Notes: a model not told the origin generated them from the sequence alone. A DNA stretch of 55,487 nt from Bacteroidales bacterium UBA4243 (GCA_002396205.1 DGXB01000082.1:1-55487); one strand, 5' to 3'. Counted from the stretch's first letter, positions 1-8,813 are shown. Numbers and translations: made by a program.

Positions 1-57
1 GCTATTAGGGCTCACTCGGGACTTGCACCCGTTAGACAATGCTCATGCCGAGCATAC
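1..57 (-). mobile_element. Probable 5' end of a group II intron (cut by window edge)
   Basis: Read on the minus strand, this stretch has a small stem-loop GCTCGGCATGAGC followed by ACGGGTGCAAGTCCCG, the arrangement found at the 5' end (domain I) of many bacterial group II introns. It starts directly after the T-run of the gdhA terminator, the kind of site that terminator-targeting (class C) introns use. The intron body and reverse transcriptase would lie before position 1, so only the 5' end is visible. The assignment is from remembered consensus and was not searched. The exact 5' base (GTGTA or GTATG) is not certain. Confidence 0.45.
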
Positions 58-60
58 ACA

Positions 61-95
61 AAAAAACGCCCCCCAAAAAGGGGAGCGTTTTTTTT
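61..95 (-). terminator. Rho-independent terminator of gdhA
   Basis: A GC stem (CGC plus CCCC paired with GGGG and GCG, with small bulges) around an AAAAA loop is flanked by a run of six A on the left and eight T on the right, so it can work in both directions. It lies 22 bases past the gdhA stop. Confidence 0.85.
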
Positions 96-116
96 GTGTT
101 TGCTTTAGAGAAGCTA

Positions 117-1460
117 TTAGATGATGCCCTGAGCAACCATAGCGTCAGCAACACGCATGAAACCAGCGAGGTTAGCACCCTTGACATAGTCGATGGTGCC
201 GTCAGCCTTGCGGCCGTATTTCACGCACTGAGCATAGATGTTGTCCATGATGGCATGGAGGTTCTTGTCGACCTCTTCAGCAGTCCAGTTGCGGTGCTCG
301 GCATTCTGGCAGATTTCAAGACCGGAGGTAGCAACACCACCAGCGTTGACAGCCTTACCAGGACCGAAGGGGATACCGGCATTCTGGATAGCCTTGATAG
401 CAGCGGGCTGAGAACCCATGTTGGAGATCTCGGCAACATACTTCACGCCGTTAGCGATAAGCTGTTTTGCATCCTCTTCAGCGAGCTCGTTCTGGAAAGC
501 GCTGGGGCAAGCGATGTCGCACTTGACCATCCAAGACTTCTTACCAGCGGTGAACTTGCACTGGCCGGGGAACTTGTCAGCCATATCCTGAACCTTGTTG
601 CGGTTGGAAGCACGCATAACCAGCATATAGTCGATCATTTCCTTGGTGATACCATCGGGGATCTCGCAGACGCCGTCAGGACCGGAGATAGCAACAACCT
701 TAGCGCCGAGTTCGACAGCCTTGGTAGCAGCACCCCAAGCAACGTTACCGAAGCCGGAGAGGGTGATTCTCTTACCCTGCATGGTGTCGCCCTTTTCTTC
801 GACCATGTGTTTCACATAGTACATGGCACCGAAACCGGTAGCTTCGGGACGGATGAGGGAGCCACCCCAGCCATAGCTCTTACCAGTGAGAGCGCCGGTG
901 CTGTGCTCGCGAGCGAGTTTCTTGTACATACCGTACATATAGCCAATTTCGCGGCCGCCAACGCCTACGTCACCAGCGGGGCTGTCCTGATCGGGACCGA
1001 TATTGCGCCAGAGTTCATAGACAAAAGCCTGGCAGAAGCGCATGATTTCGGCATCGCTCTTTCCAACGGGGTCGAAATCAGCACCACCCTTACCACCGCC
1101 GAGAGGCAGCATGGTCAGGCTGTTCTTGAAGATTTGCTCGAAGCCCAAGAACTTCAGCATGGAGACGTTAACGGCCTTGTGGAAACGGAGACCACCTTTG
1201 TAGGCGCCGAGGGCGGCGTTGTACTGGACACGGTAGCCGAGGTTCGTTTGGACTTCGCCATTGCGGTCAACCCAAGTCACGCGGAACGTGAAGATACGAT
1301 CAGGCTCGACGAGTCTTTCGACGATCTTGGCCTTTTCGAACTCAGGGTGCTGGTTGTAGACTTCTTCGATGCTTTCGAGCACTTCGCGCACTGCTTGCAG
1401 ATACTCATTTTCGCCCGGATGCTTGGCTTCCAGAGCGGTCATAATTTCATTGACTTTCAT
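117..1460 (-). CDS. gdhA: NAD(P)-dependent glutamate dehydrogenase
   Basis: Cytosolic hexameric glutamate dehydrogenase of about 450 residues, the normal length; it interconverts 2-oxoglutarate plus ammonium and glutamate. The N-terminal substrate domain has the conserved GGLRFH and the lysine-bearing PLGGGKGGADFDP motif, followed by GDVGVGGREIGYM, and the C-terminal Rossmann domain has GFGNVAWG. NADP preference is likely for this subfamily but not proved by the sequence. One oddity: where the family usually reads AEGANMPT, this protein reads AEISNMGSQ. The start ATG follows a TACCTTTG box. It is a single-gene unit with its own promoter and terminator. Confidence 0.95.
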   Translation of the reverse strand: MKVNEIMTALEAKHPGENEYLQAVREVLESIEEVYNQHPEFEKAKIVERLVEPDRIFTFRVTWVDRNGEVQTNLGYRVQYNAALGAYKGGLRFHKAVNVSMLKFLGFEQIFKNSLTMLPLGGGKGGADFDPVGKSDAEIMRFCQAFVYELWRNIGPDQDSPAGDVGVGGREIGYMYGMYKKLAREHSTGALTGKSYGWGGSLIRPEATGFGAMYYVKHMVEEKGDTMQGKRITLSGFGNVAWGAATKAVELGAKVVAISGPDGVCEIPDGITKEMIDYMLVMRASNRNKVQDMADKFPGQCKFTAGKKSWMVKCDIACPSAFQNELAEEDAKQLIANGVKYVAEISNMGSQPAAIKAIQNAGIPFGPGKAVNAGGVATSGLEICQNAEHRNWTAEEVDKNLHAIMDNIYAQCVKYGRKADGTIDYVKGANLAGFMRVADAMVAQGII

Positions 1461-1525
1461 TTTTTGACTTTAATTAAAGGTTTATTTAATGTGTTTGAAA
1501 GATTGCTTCATTCTTTAAAGCGGTG

Positions 1526-1559
1526 CAAAGGTAGGACTTTTATTTGAACAAATTCCAAA
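1526..1559 (-). promoter_or_regulatory. Bacteroidota-type promoter of gdhA
   Basis: On the minus strand a TTTG (1556-1559) and a TACCTTTG -7 box (1526-1533) are 22 bases apart, close to the TTTG-N19-21-TAnnTTTG consensus. The box is 65 bases before the gdhA ATG. Confidence 0.6.
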
Positions 1560-1596
1560 TTATTTGAAATATTTTCTTCCCTTGGGGCGTCATTTC

Positions 1597-2256
1597 CTAT
1601 TTTTCGGTGTCATCGCTTTTCTCCACTATTTTACCGTATTCATACTCAACGGTTTTGAATACGGTCCCATTGGAGTTGAAGTAGGTTTCCTTTCCATGTT
1701 TCTTGTTGTCGGCATAGGTCACTTCGAGGCATTTGTAGCCCGTTTCGTCATAGCCGATCTGCTTCCCCCTACCCTTTTGGTATTCTGCCTTGCTGGCCAA
1801 TGCGCCGCTCGGATAGTAGATGAACCACCGTCCGTCCATCATGCCGTCGGCATATTGGCCTTCCTGGAAGAGCTGTCCGTTGTCGAACCATTTCCTGGCA
1901 GGGCCATCGAGCTTGCCTTCCTTATAATATTCCTCCAACTGAAGGACACCCGCATCGGAATAGGAACGGTAGACGCTGTCGCGAAGGCCGTGCTTGTACC
2001 AGCATTCCACTTCGATCGCACCGTTCTTATGGAACCGCTGGTAGCGTCCCTCAAGGGTGTCGTTCCGATAGAAAGCCCGCGTCATCACACCGCCCTCGGC
2101 AAAGTACCACACACTTTCGCCGTCGAGCCGGCCATCGGCATAGCGCAACTCCGACTTCAGCTTGCCGTTGTCGTAATAGTCTTTCTTCACGCCCTTGTCG
2201 CAAGAGGCAAGAGCCAAAAGGGCTATCATCAAAGTGGGAAAAATGAGCCTATTCAT
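1597..2256 (-). CDS. Exported lipoprotein with MORN/YwqK-type repeats
   Basis: A 219-residue lipoprotein: a signal peptide ends in the lipobox LASC, then come repeated short motifs of the form (Y/W)..dGkl.ge..(Y/W) typical of the MORN-like antitoxin YwqK family (pfam07661). Examples are YYDNGKLKSE, YKEGKLDGP and YYPSGALASK. The frame is open upstream to 2454, but the ATG at 2256 is chosen because it begins the lipoprotein signal and because the upstream part lies inside the next gene. It overlaps the stop of the LysM protein by 8 bases, so the two are probably co-translated. The repeats suggest a structural or binding role at the envelope; no enzymatic residues are seen, and the antitoxin name of the family is not evidence of toxin pairing here. 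Confidence 0.8.
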   Translation of the reverse strand: MNRLIFPTLMIALLALASCDKGVKKDYYDNGKLKSELRYADGRLDGESVWYFAEGGVMTRAFYRNDTLEGRYQRFHKNGAIEVECWYKHGLRDSVYRSYSDAGVLQLEEYYKEGKLDGPARKWFDNGQLFQEGQYADGMMDGRWFIYYPSGALASKAEYQKGRGKQIGYDETGYKCLEVTYADNKKHGKETYFNSNGTVFKTVEYEYGKIVEKSDDTEK

Positions 2257-4666
2257 CTGGCAGGTTTTTCTTGAACGGGTCGATAGGAACAAGTTCAATT
2301 CCTTCATTATCATATTGATACACACTCCAATAAAGATTTTCCTTACCTTCATTTCCGTAGGAATCGAGGTAATTCCTGTAATAGTAGCGGTAGTTCGTAT
2401 GGAGCAACGCGGCTTGGTAGCAATGCAGGCAACCCACAAGGTCGTCGCTACCATATCGCATCAAGGCATTGATGAAATAACGCCCCACGTCGTAGCCTTC
2501 GAAGGCATATTTCTGGGGTTCGGCAGCATATTTCGACCTGAATCGTGCCACAAAACGCTTGACGTCATCATCCTCGTAGTCAACGAAATGGTCGCTGACA
2601 TAGATGGCGTTCATTTTCAGGAGGTTTTCGACAAGCAGTTTTTCAAACTTCGCCCAATCGGGGGCACACACCAAAGTGATGGGATATTGGTCGGCTTCCT
2701 TGGTCAGCGAGTTGAGCATCTGAGTGGCAAACACGTTGTCGTCGCCATAGGCGATGATCAGGTTGGTACGCACGCCCGAGAGTTGGCCTTTCAGCTTCGA
2801 GATGTCTCTGTAGGCATAGCGTTTCACCGTATTGGCCATCATCACATGGTCGATGTTGCCATCCTGGAAGTCGCGCGTGGAATACACCTGGCCCTCAACG
2901 TCGAGCGTGGGTGCCAAGCGGCTACCCGTCTCCAGGCGTTCGCTCTCATGGCGGGCATATTGTAGGAATTCGTCGCCCGAAACCGACACCTCGTCGTTGA
3001 CGACGGGGTTCAAATGGTGTTCCAACTGGTTCAAGAAAGCCGTGTCGGCAGCCTTTTCGCGGCTGACAATGAACACATTGGCATCGGCATAATAGTTTTT
3101 CACCAAGTTGGAGAGGGTCATGATCAGGCCCATGTCGCCAGGCTTCACCTTCACCACGTTGGGACTGTCCTTGATGACCGACTCGCGAGTGGAAAGCGGG
3201 TTGACCACGGTGATGCCGTTGCTTTTGGCATATTCCTCGATGACTGCGAACGACTTGCCGAAGAAAGGCCCCACAATCAAGTCGAGGTCTTCGTTTTGTA
3301 TTTGCCTCAGCGCCTTTTCGGCGGAGGCCACGTTGTCGGTCACGTCGATGACATCAAGGTCGAGCTTCAAGCCTTGGCGTTCAAGGGCTTCGACGGCCAT
3401 CATAAAACCCTCGTAGAACTGGAGGAACGACAACACTCGCGACTTTTGCGCCTTCTGCAAGTTCTCTTTCGACACTTCCAACGAGCTGACATCGTTGAGA
3501 TAAAGCGGCACCATCAAGGCCACATGGTAACGCCTGCGTGCATTGGCAGGGTCGGCAACGCAAACAGGGACCTCGCCCATCTCCTCCCAAAAGTCGAAAC
3601 CGAGCTGCTGTTCGGTTGGCTCAGGTTCCACAGGCATTTCGACCATTTCAGGCTCTTCAACATCTTCAACCGCAACAATTTCCGATTCTTTCACCCAATA
3701 AAAATCCTCAATCGGATGGATAGGAATCAGCACCACTTGGTTGGAGAACACGTGCGAGCCTACCGAAACGTTCTTGGCACGAAAAGCACTCTCGTCGACC
3801 TTCCAACGCTTCAGCAAGGAAGCGACACGCTCGTTGCGCTCGCATTGGTGCACAATATAGTCATTCTCGTTGACGATGTTAGGGACCACGATGCGCGTTC
3901 CTGCGGCAGGCTCGTCAGAAAGTCTTGGATTGGCCACCTTGAAATCGGCGATGTCGATACCGTATTCCTTGGCGATATCATAAAGGTTCTCGCCTTGTTG
4001 CACTATACGGGCAGTACCGTCAAAAAAGCTCCTATGGTCTATTGCAGGATCTTCAACGACAGGCTCTTGGACAATGGGTTCAGGCTTTGGCTCAACGACT
4101 ACCGGCTCCGGCTCGGGAACTGGTTCCACGACAACCGGTTCAGGCTCAGGCATGGGTTCCGGCTCTGGTTCAACCGTTACAGGTTCAGGCACTGGAACAG
4201 GTTCAACGGCCACGGGCTGAGGCTCTGGTTCCACCACAACAGGTTCGGGCTGTGGCTCAGGTTCGGGTTCGGGCACAGGCGTTGGTTCGGGCACAACAAC
4301 TACGGGTTCTGGCTCTGGCTCCAGCATTGGCTCTACCACTACGGGGTTCGGTTCCTCAACTTGAGGCTCGGCCACAGGTCGCACAGGTATGCCAAGGATA
4401 TGCCCTGCCTTCAAGCCGTTTTTCACTTCAGGATTCAGCATCTCCAACTCCTCGATGGTCACGTTGTAGGCTTTTGAAATGCCATACAGCGTCTGCCCCG
4501 ACTTCACCAAGTGCATATAGTACTCCTTGCCGCCAATCTTTGTGATGTCGGTCGACCGCTTGATGACATCCTGGGCTTTCATGTTGCCCGTCAGCAACAG
4601 CCCAAAGAGGAAAAAGACGAAGAATAGCAGTCTTTTATTCATTATCTTACTCATTTTCAATATCAT
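2249..4666 (-). CDS. Exported LysM protein with Pro/Glu/Val-rich linker and periplasmic-binding-like domain
   Basis: About 805 residues. After a signal peptide (MNKRLLFFVF... to MKAQ) comes a LysM domain (about residues 49-95), a long linker of repeated PEPEPVVVEP-like units (encoded near 4030-4370), a second LysM-like segment beginning ARIVQQGENLYDIAKEYG and a possible third, then a type 1 periplasmic-binding-protein-like domain from about residue 380 (starts RRYHVALMVPLYLND). LysM domains bind peptidoglycan; in Bacteroidota this combination is annotated as a binding protein of unknown ligand. The ATG at 4666 overlaps the guaA stop as ATGA; ATGs at 4654 or 4642 would also give a good signal peptide. 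It sits between guaA and the YwqK-like lipoprotein on the same strand. Confidence 0.8.
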   Translation of the reverse strand: MILKMSKIMNKRLLFFVFFLFGLLLTGNMKAQDVIKRSTDITKIGGKEYYMHLVKSGQTLYGISKAYNVTIEELEMLNPEVKNGLKAGHILGIPVRPVAEPQVEEPNPVVVEPMLEPEPEPVVVVPEPTPVPEPEPEPQPEPVVVEPEPQPVAVEPVPVPEPVTVEPEPEPMPEPEPVVVEPVPEPEPVVVEPKPEPIVQEPVVEDPAIDHRSFFDGTARIVQQGENLYDIAKEYGIDIADFKVANPRLSDEPAAGTRIVVPNIVNENDYIVHQCERNERVASLLKRWKVDESAFRAKNVSVGSHVFSNQVVLIPIHPIEDFYWVKESEIVAVEDVEEPEMVEMPVEPEPTEQQLGFDFWEEMGEVPVCVADPANARRRYHVALMVPLYLNDVSSLEVSKENLQKAQKSRVLSFLQFYEGFMMAVEALERQGLKLDLDVIDVTDNVASAEKALRQIQNEDLDLIVGPFFGKSFAVIEEYAKSNGITVVNPLSTRESVIKDSPNVVKVKPGDMGLIMTLSNLVKNYYADANVFIVSREKAADTAFLNQLEHHLNPVVNDEVSVSGDEFLQYARHESERLETGSRLAPTLDVEGQVYSTRDFQDGNIDHVMMANTVKRYAYRDISKLKGQLSGVRTNLIIAYGDDNVFATQMLNSLTKEADQYPITLVCAPDWAKFEKLLVENLLKMNAIYVSDHFVDYEDDDVKRFVARFRSKYAAEPQKYAFEGYDVGRYFINALMRYGSDDLVGCLHCYQAALLHTNYRYYYRNYLDSYGNEGKENLYWSVYQYDNEGIELVPIDPFKKNLPDE

Positions 4667-6237
4667 TCCCATTCGATGGTCGCCGGCGGCTTCGAAGAGA
4701 TGTCGTAGCACACGCGATTGACACCTTTCACCTTATTAATAATGTCGTTCGACACCTTGGCCAAGAACTCATAAGGCAGGTGCACCCAGTCGGCAGTCAT
4801 GCCATCGGTGGAGATGACCGCACGGAGGGCGATGGTGTATTCATAACTTCTTTCGTCGCCCATCACGCCGACCGACTTCACCGGCAACAGGATGGTGCCT
4901 GCCTGCCAGATGCTGTCATACAGGTTATCGGCCATCTCGTTGGGATACGACGCGCTGGGCAGCTCGCATGGCCAGTTTCTGAGGCCTTTGATGAAGATGT
5001 CGTCGGCATCGCGAAGGATACGGAGTTTTTCTTCGGTCACCTCGCCCAAGATGCGTATGCCAAGACTCGGCCCGGGGAAAGGATGGCGGCCAATCAGCTC
5101 GCGCTTGATGCCCAAGGCGCGACCCACGCGGCGCACCTCGTCCTTGAACAAGGAGCGCAACGGCTCCACAATCTTCAGGTTCATCTTCTCGGGCAGGCCG
5201 CCCACGTTGTGGTGCGACTTGATCTTGCAGCTCGGCCCGTTGACGCTCACGCTTTCAATCACATCGGGATAGATGGTGCCTTGGGCCAGCCAACGGGCAC
5301 CCTCGATCTTCTGTGCCTCAGCGTCGAACACGTCGATGAAGGTCGAGCCGATGGCCTTACGCTTGGCTTCGGGGTCGGTGACGCTTTTCAGTTTTTCGAG
5401 GAACAAAGCCCCTGAATGAACGCCTATCACGTTGAGTCCCATCTCCTTATAGGAATCGAGGACTTCCTCAAACTCGTTTTTGCGCAAGAGGCCGTTGTCG
5501 ACAAAGATGCACGTCAGGTTCTTCCCTATCGCCTTATTCAGCAAAACGGCGGCCACGGTGCTGTCGACGCCGCCCGAGAGGCCAAGGATGACCTTGTCGT
5601 CGCCCAGCTGTTGCTTCAGGCTCGCCACCGTGTTGTCGATGAACGAGTCGGGCGTCCAGTCGCCTTTGCAGCCGCAGATGCCGAGGGCGAAGTTGGCCAA
5701 CATCGTCGGGCCTTCCTTGGTGTGGAACACTTCGGGGTGGAACTGCACCGCGTAGGTTTCCTCACCGTCAATCTTGTAGGCGGCGTTCTCCACGTCGTCG
5801 GTCGAGGCGATGATTCTGGCGTTGGTGGGCAATTTGGCGATGGTGTCGCCATGGCTCATCCACACTTGCGAAGTCTTGCTTACGCCCTTGAACAATGGCG
5901 ACTGTTCGTCCACCACGGTCAACATGGCGCGACCATATTCGCGGGCGATGGAGCCGTTGACCTCGCCGCCGAAATGCTGCGAGATGAACTGGGCGCCATA
6001 GCAGATGCCCAACAGCGGCAGTTTGCCTTTGATGCCATCAAGGTCGGCAAAAGGCGCACGCTCGTCGCGCACCGAGAACGGGCTTCCGCTCAAGATAACG
6101 CCCTTGACATTCGGGCCGATGGTCGGGATTTTGTTGAAGGGATGGATTTCACAATACACATTCAGTTCGCGGAGGCGGCGACCGATGAGTTGGGTCACTT
6201 GCGATCCGAAGTCGAGGATGAGGATCATTTCTTGCAT
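4663..6237 (-). CDS. guaA: GMP synthase (glutamine-hydrolysing)
   Basis: A 524-residue enzyme of purine synthesis that converts XMP, ATP and glutamine to GMP. The N-terminal class I glutamine amidotransferase domain carries the nucleophile motif GICYGAQ and the later QFHPE; the ATP pyrophosphatase domain has the P-loop LSGGVDST; the C-terminal dimerisation domain ends in PPATIEWE, the usual family end. Length and start (MQEMILILDFGSQ) match the family. A TATCTTTG box lies at 6254-6261, 17 bases upstream. It is the first gene of a unit with the LysM protein and the lipoprotein behind it. Confidence 0.97.
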   Translation of the reverse strand: MQEMILILDFGSQVTQLIGRRLRELNVYCEIHPFNKIPTIGPNVKGVILSGSPFSVRDERAPFADLDGIKGKLPLLGICYGAQFISQHFGGEVNGSIAREYGRAMLTVVDEQSPLFKGVSKTSQVWMSHGDTIAKLPTNARIIASTDDVENAAYKIDGEETYAVQFHPEVFHTKEGPTMLANFALGICGCKGDWTPDSFIDNTVASLKQQLGDDKVILGLSGGVDSTVAAVLLNKAIGKNLTCIFVDNGLLRKNEFEEVLDSYKEMGLNVIGVHSGALFLEKLKSVTDPEAKRKAIGSTFIDVFDAEAQKIEGARWLAQGTIYPDVIESVSVNGPSCKIKSHHNVGGLPEKMNLKIVEPLRSLFKDEVRRVGRALGIKRELIGRHPFPGPSLGIRILGEVTEEKLRILRDADDIFIKGLRNWPCELPSASYPNEMADNLYDSIWQAGTILLPVKSVGVMGDERSYEYTIALRAVISTDGMTADWVHLPYEFLAKVSNDIINKVKGVNRVCYDISSKPPATIEWE

Positions 6238-6253
6238 AAACGAAAAATTTCTG

Positions 6254-6261
6254 CAAAGATA
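6254..6261 (-). promoter_or_regulatory. -7 box of guaA promoter
   Basis: TATCTTTG on the minus strand, 17 bases before the guaA ATG. No clear TTTG at the -33 position. Confidence 0.55.
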
Positions 6262-6268
6262 GGCTTTT

Positions 6269-6300
6269 TTTGTGGATTAAAGATAAAATCCCTATTTTTG
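6269..6300 (+). promoter_or_regulatory. Bacteroidota-type promoter of the PrsW-like gene
   Basis: TTTG (6269-6272), 20 bases, then TATTTTTG (6293-6300): a full match to the Bacteroidota consensus. It overlaps the upstream part of the divergent guaA promoter, so the two genes share one short regulatory region. Confidence 0.75.
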
Positions 6301-6326
6301 CCAAAAATAATCAACACCGATTCGCC

Positions 6327-7130
6327 ATGCTTTCAAGTATCATCCTATTGGCATTGTCAGTCCTTCCCGTCATCCTTTTGATGGTCTTCATCTATCGTCA
6401 GGACAAATACCAGAAAGAACCCATCAAGTCGTTGGCCAAAGCCTTCATTGGCGGCATGATTGCCATTCCGCTTGACATTCTCATCGTTGGATTCATCAAC
6501 AACATCTGGATGTCGAACACCGTGTTTTACAATGCCTTTTGGGAAGCCGGCATCCCCGAAGAGTTCTCCAAGTTCATCATTTTCATGGTGCTCATTTGGT
6601 GGGACAAGAACTTCGACGAATACATGGACGGCATCGTCTACGCCTCGTTCATCGGCTTGGGTTTCGCCTGCGTCGAGAACATCATGTATGTGTTTGGCGC
6701 GGCATCCGAATCGTTGGGTAGCGGCATCGGCACGGGCGTAGTGAGGGCTTTGCTTTCGGTGCCAGGCCATTTCCTCTTCGGCGTGGTGATGGGCTATTTC
6801 CTCGCGTTGGCCAAGTTCTCGAAAGGGAAACGCCTCGTGTATCTCATGAGCGGCTTGCTGTTGGCCATGCTCGCCCACGGCCTGTTCGACTGGCTTCTGA
6901 TGGTCACCAACGTCGTGCCCGCCCTCGGAGGCATCATCTACATCGTCTTCCTTTGGGGCGACATCAAGCTGTGGAAGCTCGGGTTGAAATACATCAACAA
7001 GCAGCAGGAAAACTCGCGCCAACAAGCGCAGGAAGCCATGCTGGCCGACGCGGAATACCAAATCAACCAAAGCGGCACAGGATACGACTCGGAATACAAG
7101 CGCATCGACTGGAACGCGGGGGACAGATGA
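6327..7130 (+). CDS. PrsW-family intramembrane protease
   Basis: A 267-residue membrane protein with about seven to eight hydrophobic segments. The PrsW/CPBP-like signature is visible: PEEFSKF with its glutamate pair, then ENIMYVFG, HFLFGVVMGY and HGLFDW, which supply the conserved Glu, Asn and His residues. Relatives cleave anti-sigma factors or other membrane proteins; the target here is unknown. The ATG at 6327 is chosen because it is 27 bases after a consensus -7 box and starts directly with the first membrane segment; the in-frame ATG at 6270 lies inside the promoter. The C-terminal tail is polar and Gln-rich. It is divergent from guaA. Confidence 0.85.
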   Translation: MLSSIILLALSVLPVILLMVFIYRQDKYQKEPIKSLAKAFIGGMIAIPLDILIVGFINNIWMSNTVFYNAFWEAGIPEEFSKFIIFMVLIWWDKNFDEYMDGIVYASFIGLGFACVENIMYVFGAASESLGSGIGTGVVRALLSVPGHFLFGVVMGYFLALAKFSKGKRLVYLMSGLLLAMLAHGLFDWLLMVTNVVPALGGIIYIVFLWGDIKLWKLGLKYINKQQENSRQQAQEAMLADAEYQINQSGTGYDSEYKRIDWNAGDR

Positions 7131-7259
7131 CGGTTTTGGGGTTGTAATGGATGCGAAATAGTTTGTAACCGAAAACCATAAAACACTGATTATCAACACA
7201 GGCCTTCCCGAAAAGTTTGTAAGCCCTTGACAAAACGGTTTTGCCATGGGGAAAAGCCG

Positions 7260-7267
7260 TATTTTTG
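7260..7267 (+). promoter_or_regulatory. -7 box of the beta-barrel protein gene
   Basis: TATTTTTG, 27 bases before the ATG at 7294. The in-frame upstream ATG at 7246 is before this box and so is unlikely to be the start. No TTTG at the usual distance (one at 7240-7243 is only 16 bases away). Confidence 0.5.
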
Positions 7268-7293
7268 CACCAACAAACTCAAACAACAAAATT

Positions 7294-8100
7294 ATGCGTA
7301 AACGACTTTTCATTTGGTCATGCCTGCTCCTCTTTGCGGGCAAGGCGGCGACGGCACAAGAAACCGAATCGCCAAGGCAATGGCACCACAACCTGTATGT
7401 GGAAGCCGGGCCAAAATTTGTCTCCCACCTCTCCCCCAACCTTGAACCCTTCAGACCAACTGGCGGATGGGGAGCCTACATCAACGTGGGCAGCCATATG
7501 CGCACTTACCAAGCATCGGCGCGTTATGAGATCGTCAGCCCGAATAACCACTGGGCATTCCGAACAGGCCTGCAATATGGCTTCAACTACAAGCGCATCG
7601 GCTACAAGCAAGCCATCGAAGAATATCATCCTGCGGGCTACGTCGACTGCGAATGGTATTATTTCGAGGTGGACAACGACGAAGCCTTGGAATACCTCCG
7701 CGTGAAAGGCATCGAGCAGCATTCGCACTACCTTGGCATCCCAATCGAGTTGCGCTATTATTTCAATTCGGGACTTGAAACCTTCAGGATGTATCTCGCC
7801 GCCGAAGCTGACATCGACCTGCTTGTCGGCAACCGCAACAAGGTCAACTTCTTGGACAAAGACGGCATGGCACCTTATGCCGAACAAGTCACCAAGCACT
7901 ACGCCAATCCCGACAAGATGAATGCCTCGGCCTATGTTGGCGCAGGTTTCCAAGTGGGCGACCGACAAGGCGTGGGTGTGGGCTTCAACTGGCTCCTCCA
8001 CATCGCCGAAATCAACGGCTCGACGGGCATGTTGCCCACCAAGCCTTACCTCGCCGGCAGCAAACTCCAAATCGAACTTCTCATCCCCTTAAAACATTGA
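7294..8100 (+). CDS. Outer-membrane beta-barrel protein, function unknown
   Basis: A 268-residue exported protein: signal peptide MRKRLFIWSCLLLFAGKAATAQ, then alternating aromatic beta strands with glycine turns (for example FRTGLQYGFNYKRIGY and GIPIELRYYFN), as in small 'porin family / outer membrane beta-barrel' proteins of Bacteroidota. It ends in a beta strand (KLQIELLIPLKH). The next gene, a lipoprotein, begins 3 bases after the stop, so they form an operon and may act together at the outer membrane. The substrate is unknown. Confidence 0.7.
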   Translation: MRKRLFIWSCLLLFAGKAATAQETESPRQWHHNLYVEAGPKFVSHLSPNLEPFRPTGGWGAYINVGSHMRTYQASARYEIVSPNNHWAFRTGLQYGFNYKRIGYKQAIEEYHPAGYVDCEWYYFEVDNDEALEYLRVKGIEQHSHYLGIPIELRYYFNSGLETFRMYLAAEADIDLLVGNRNKVNFLDKDGMAPYAEQVTKHYANPDKMNASAYVGAGFQVGDRQGVGVGFNWLLHIAEINGSTGMLPTKPYLAGSKLQIELLIPLKH

Positions 8101-8103
8101 ACC

Positions 8104-8715
8104 ATGAAAAGATACATCATTATCCTTGCGGCAGCTTTGGCCCTGACCGCCTGCTCGAAATCCGACTTCAAGGAAACACAATACATCGAAGACCCCGAAT
8201 ATCCAGGGCTGCCCATCTATTCCGACATGGGTTACAACACCTACGGCGCCTATTTTAACGACTACATTTATCAAACATCGACAAGCTACGGCAACAACCG
8301 GAAATTCTATTTGGTTGCCGACCGCGAAGGCCTCAGCATGACCTTGTACGGTTGGCTCAACGGCCGCAGCCTCAGCATGATTTTCAACTTTCCCATCGAC
8401 ACCACTTTCGTCTTGAACGACTACCACGACTTGCTCAAGTTGGACGGAATGTCGTTTGCCATTGACACCACCGACACCAGCTGTCTCCTCAAGATGGAAG
8501 GGCCATATGCCCCTGAAATCGCAAGCATATACAGTGGAAAAATCACTTTCGACCATGTGCATCAGGTTGTGGTGGACAAGGAAGACAAAGAAGTCGTTGT
8601 TTCAGGCAAGTTCCAATTCCGCGCCTTCACGCCTAACGGCACCCGCATCGACGTCTCAGGCGGACGTTTCGACCTCGGCGTCGACAACAGCAATTTCGTG
8701 AACTATAGAGACTAA
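8104..8715 (+). CDS. Putative lipoprotein, function unknown
   Basis: A 203-residue protein with a lipoprotein signal (LAAALALTACSK, lipobox Cys at about residue 17). The rest is soluble and strand-rich with no motif I recognise; there are many Asp/Tyr residues and a short loop DTTDTS. It follows the beta-barrel gene by 3 bases, and a strong terminator begins 18 bases after its stop, so the two genes form a complete unit. Function unknown. Confidence 0.7.
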   Translation: MKRYIIILAAALALTACSKSDFKETQYIEDPEYPGLPIYSDMGYNTYGAYFNDYIYQTSTSYGNNRKFYLVADREGLSMTLYGWLNGRSLSMIFNFPIDTTFVLNDYHDLLKLDGMSFAIDTTDTSCLLKMEGPYAPEIASIYSGKITFDHVHQVVVDKEDKEVVVSGKFQFRAFTPNGTRIDVSGGRFDLGVDNSNFVNYRD

Positions 8716-8733
8716 AGCCTGACACATCCCTTC

Positions 8734-8783
8734 GAAGTTGTCCTTGAATTTGTCACTGAAAATTCGAGGACAACTTCTTTTTT
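8734..8783 (+). terminator. Strong terminator after the lipoprotein gene
   Basis: GAAGTTGTCCTTGAATT (8734-8750) pairs with AATTCGAGGACAACTTC (8761-8777) with a single mismatch around a short loop, followed by TTTTTT (8778-8783). The ychF -7 box begins two bases later. Confidence 0.9.
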
Positions 8784-8784
8784 G

Positions 8785-8792
8785 TATCTTTG
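8785..8792 (+). promoter_or_regulatory. -7 box of ychF promoter, next to a terminator
   Basis: TATCTTTG, 21 bases before the ychF ATG, directly after the T-run of the upstream terminator. The -33 region therefore falls inside the terminator stem. Confidence 0.55.
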
Positions 8793-8813
8793 CGGCATTA
8801 AAATCTTAGAACT

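Noticed and set aside
39..1547. A 502-codon open frame opposite gdhA
   Set aside because: It is a shadow of the codon bias of gdhA, covers its promoter and terminator, and has no domain features.
3014..4477. Long open frame opposite the LysM protein gene
   Set aside because: Low-complexity mirror of the Pro/Glu/Val linker; the minus-strand gene has a signal peptide and known domains.
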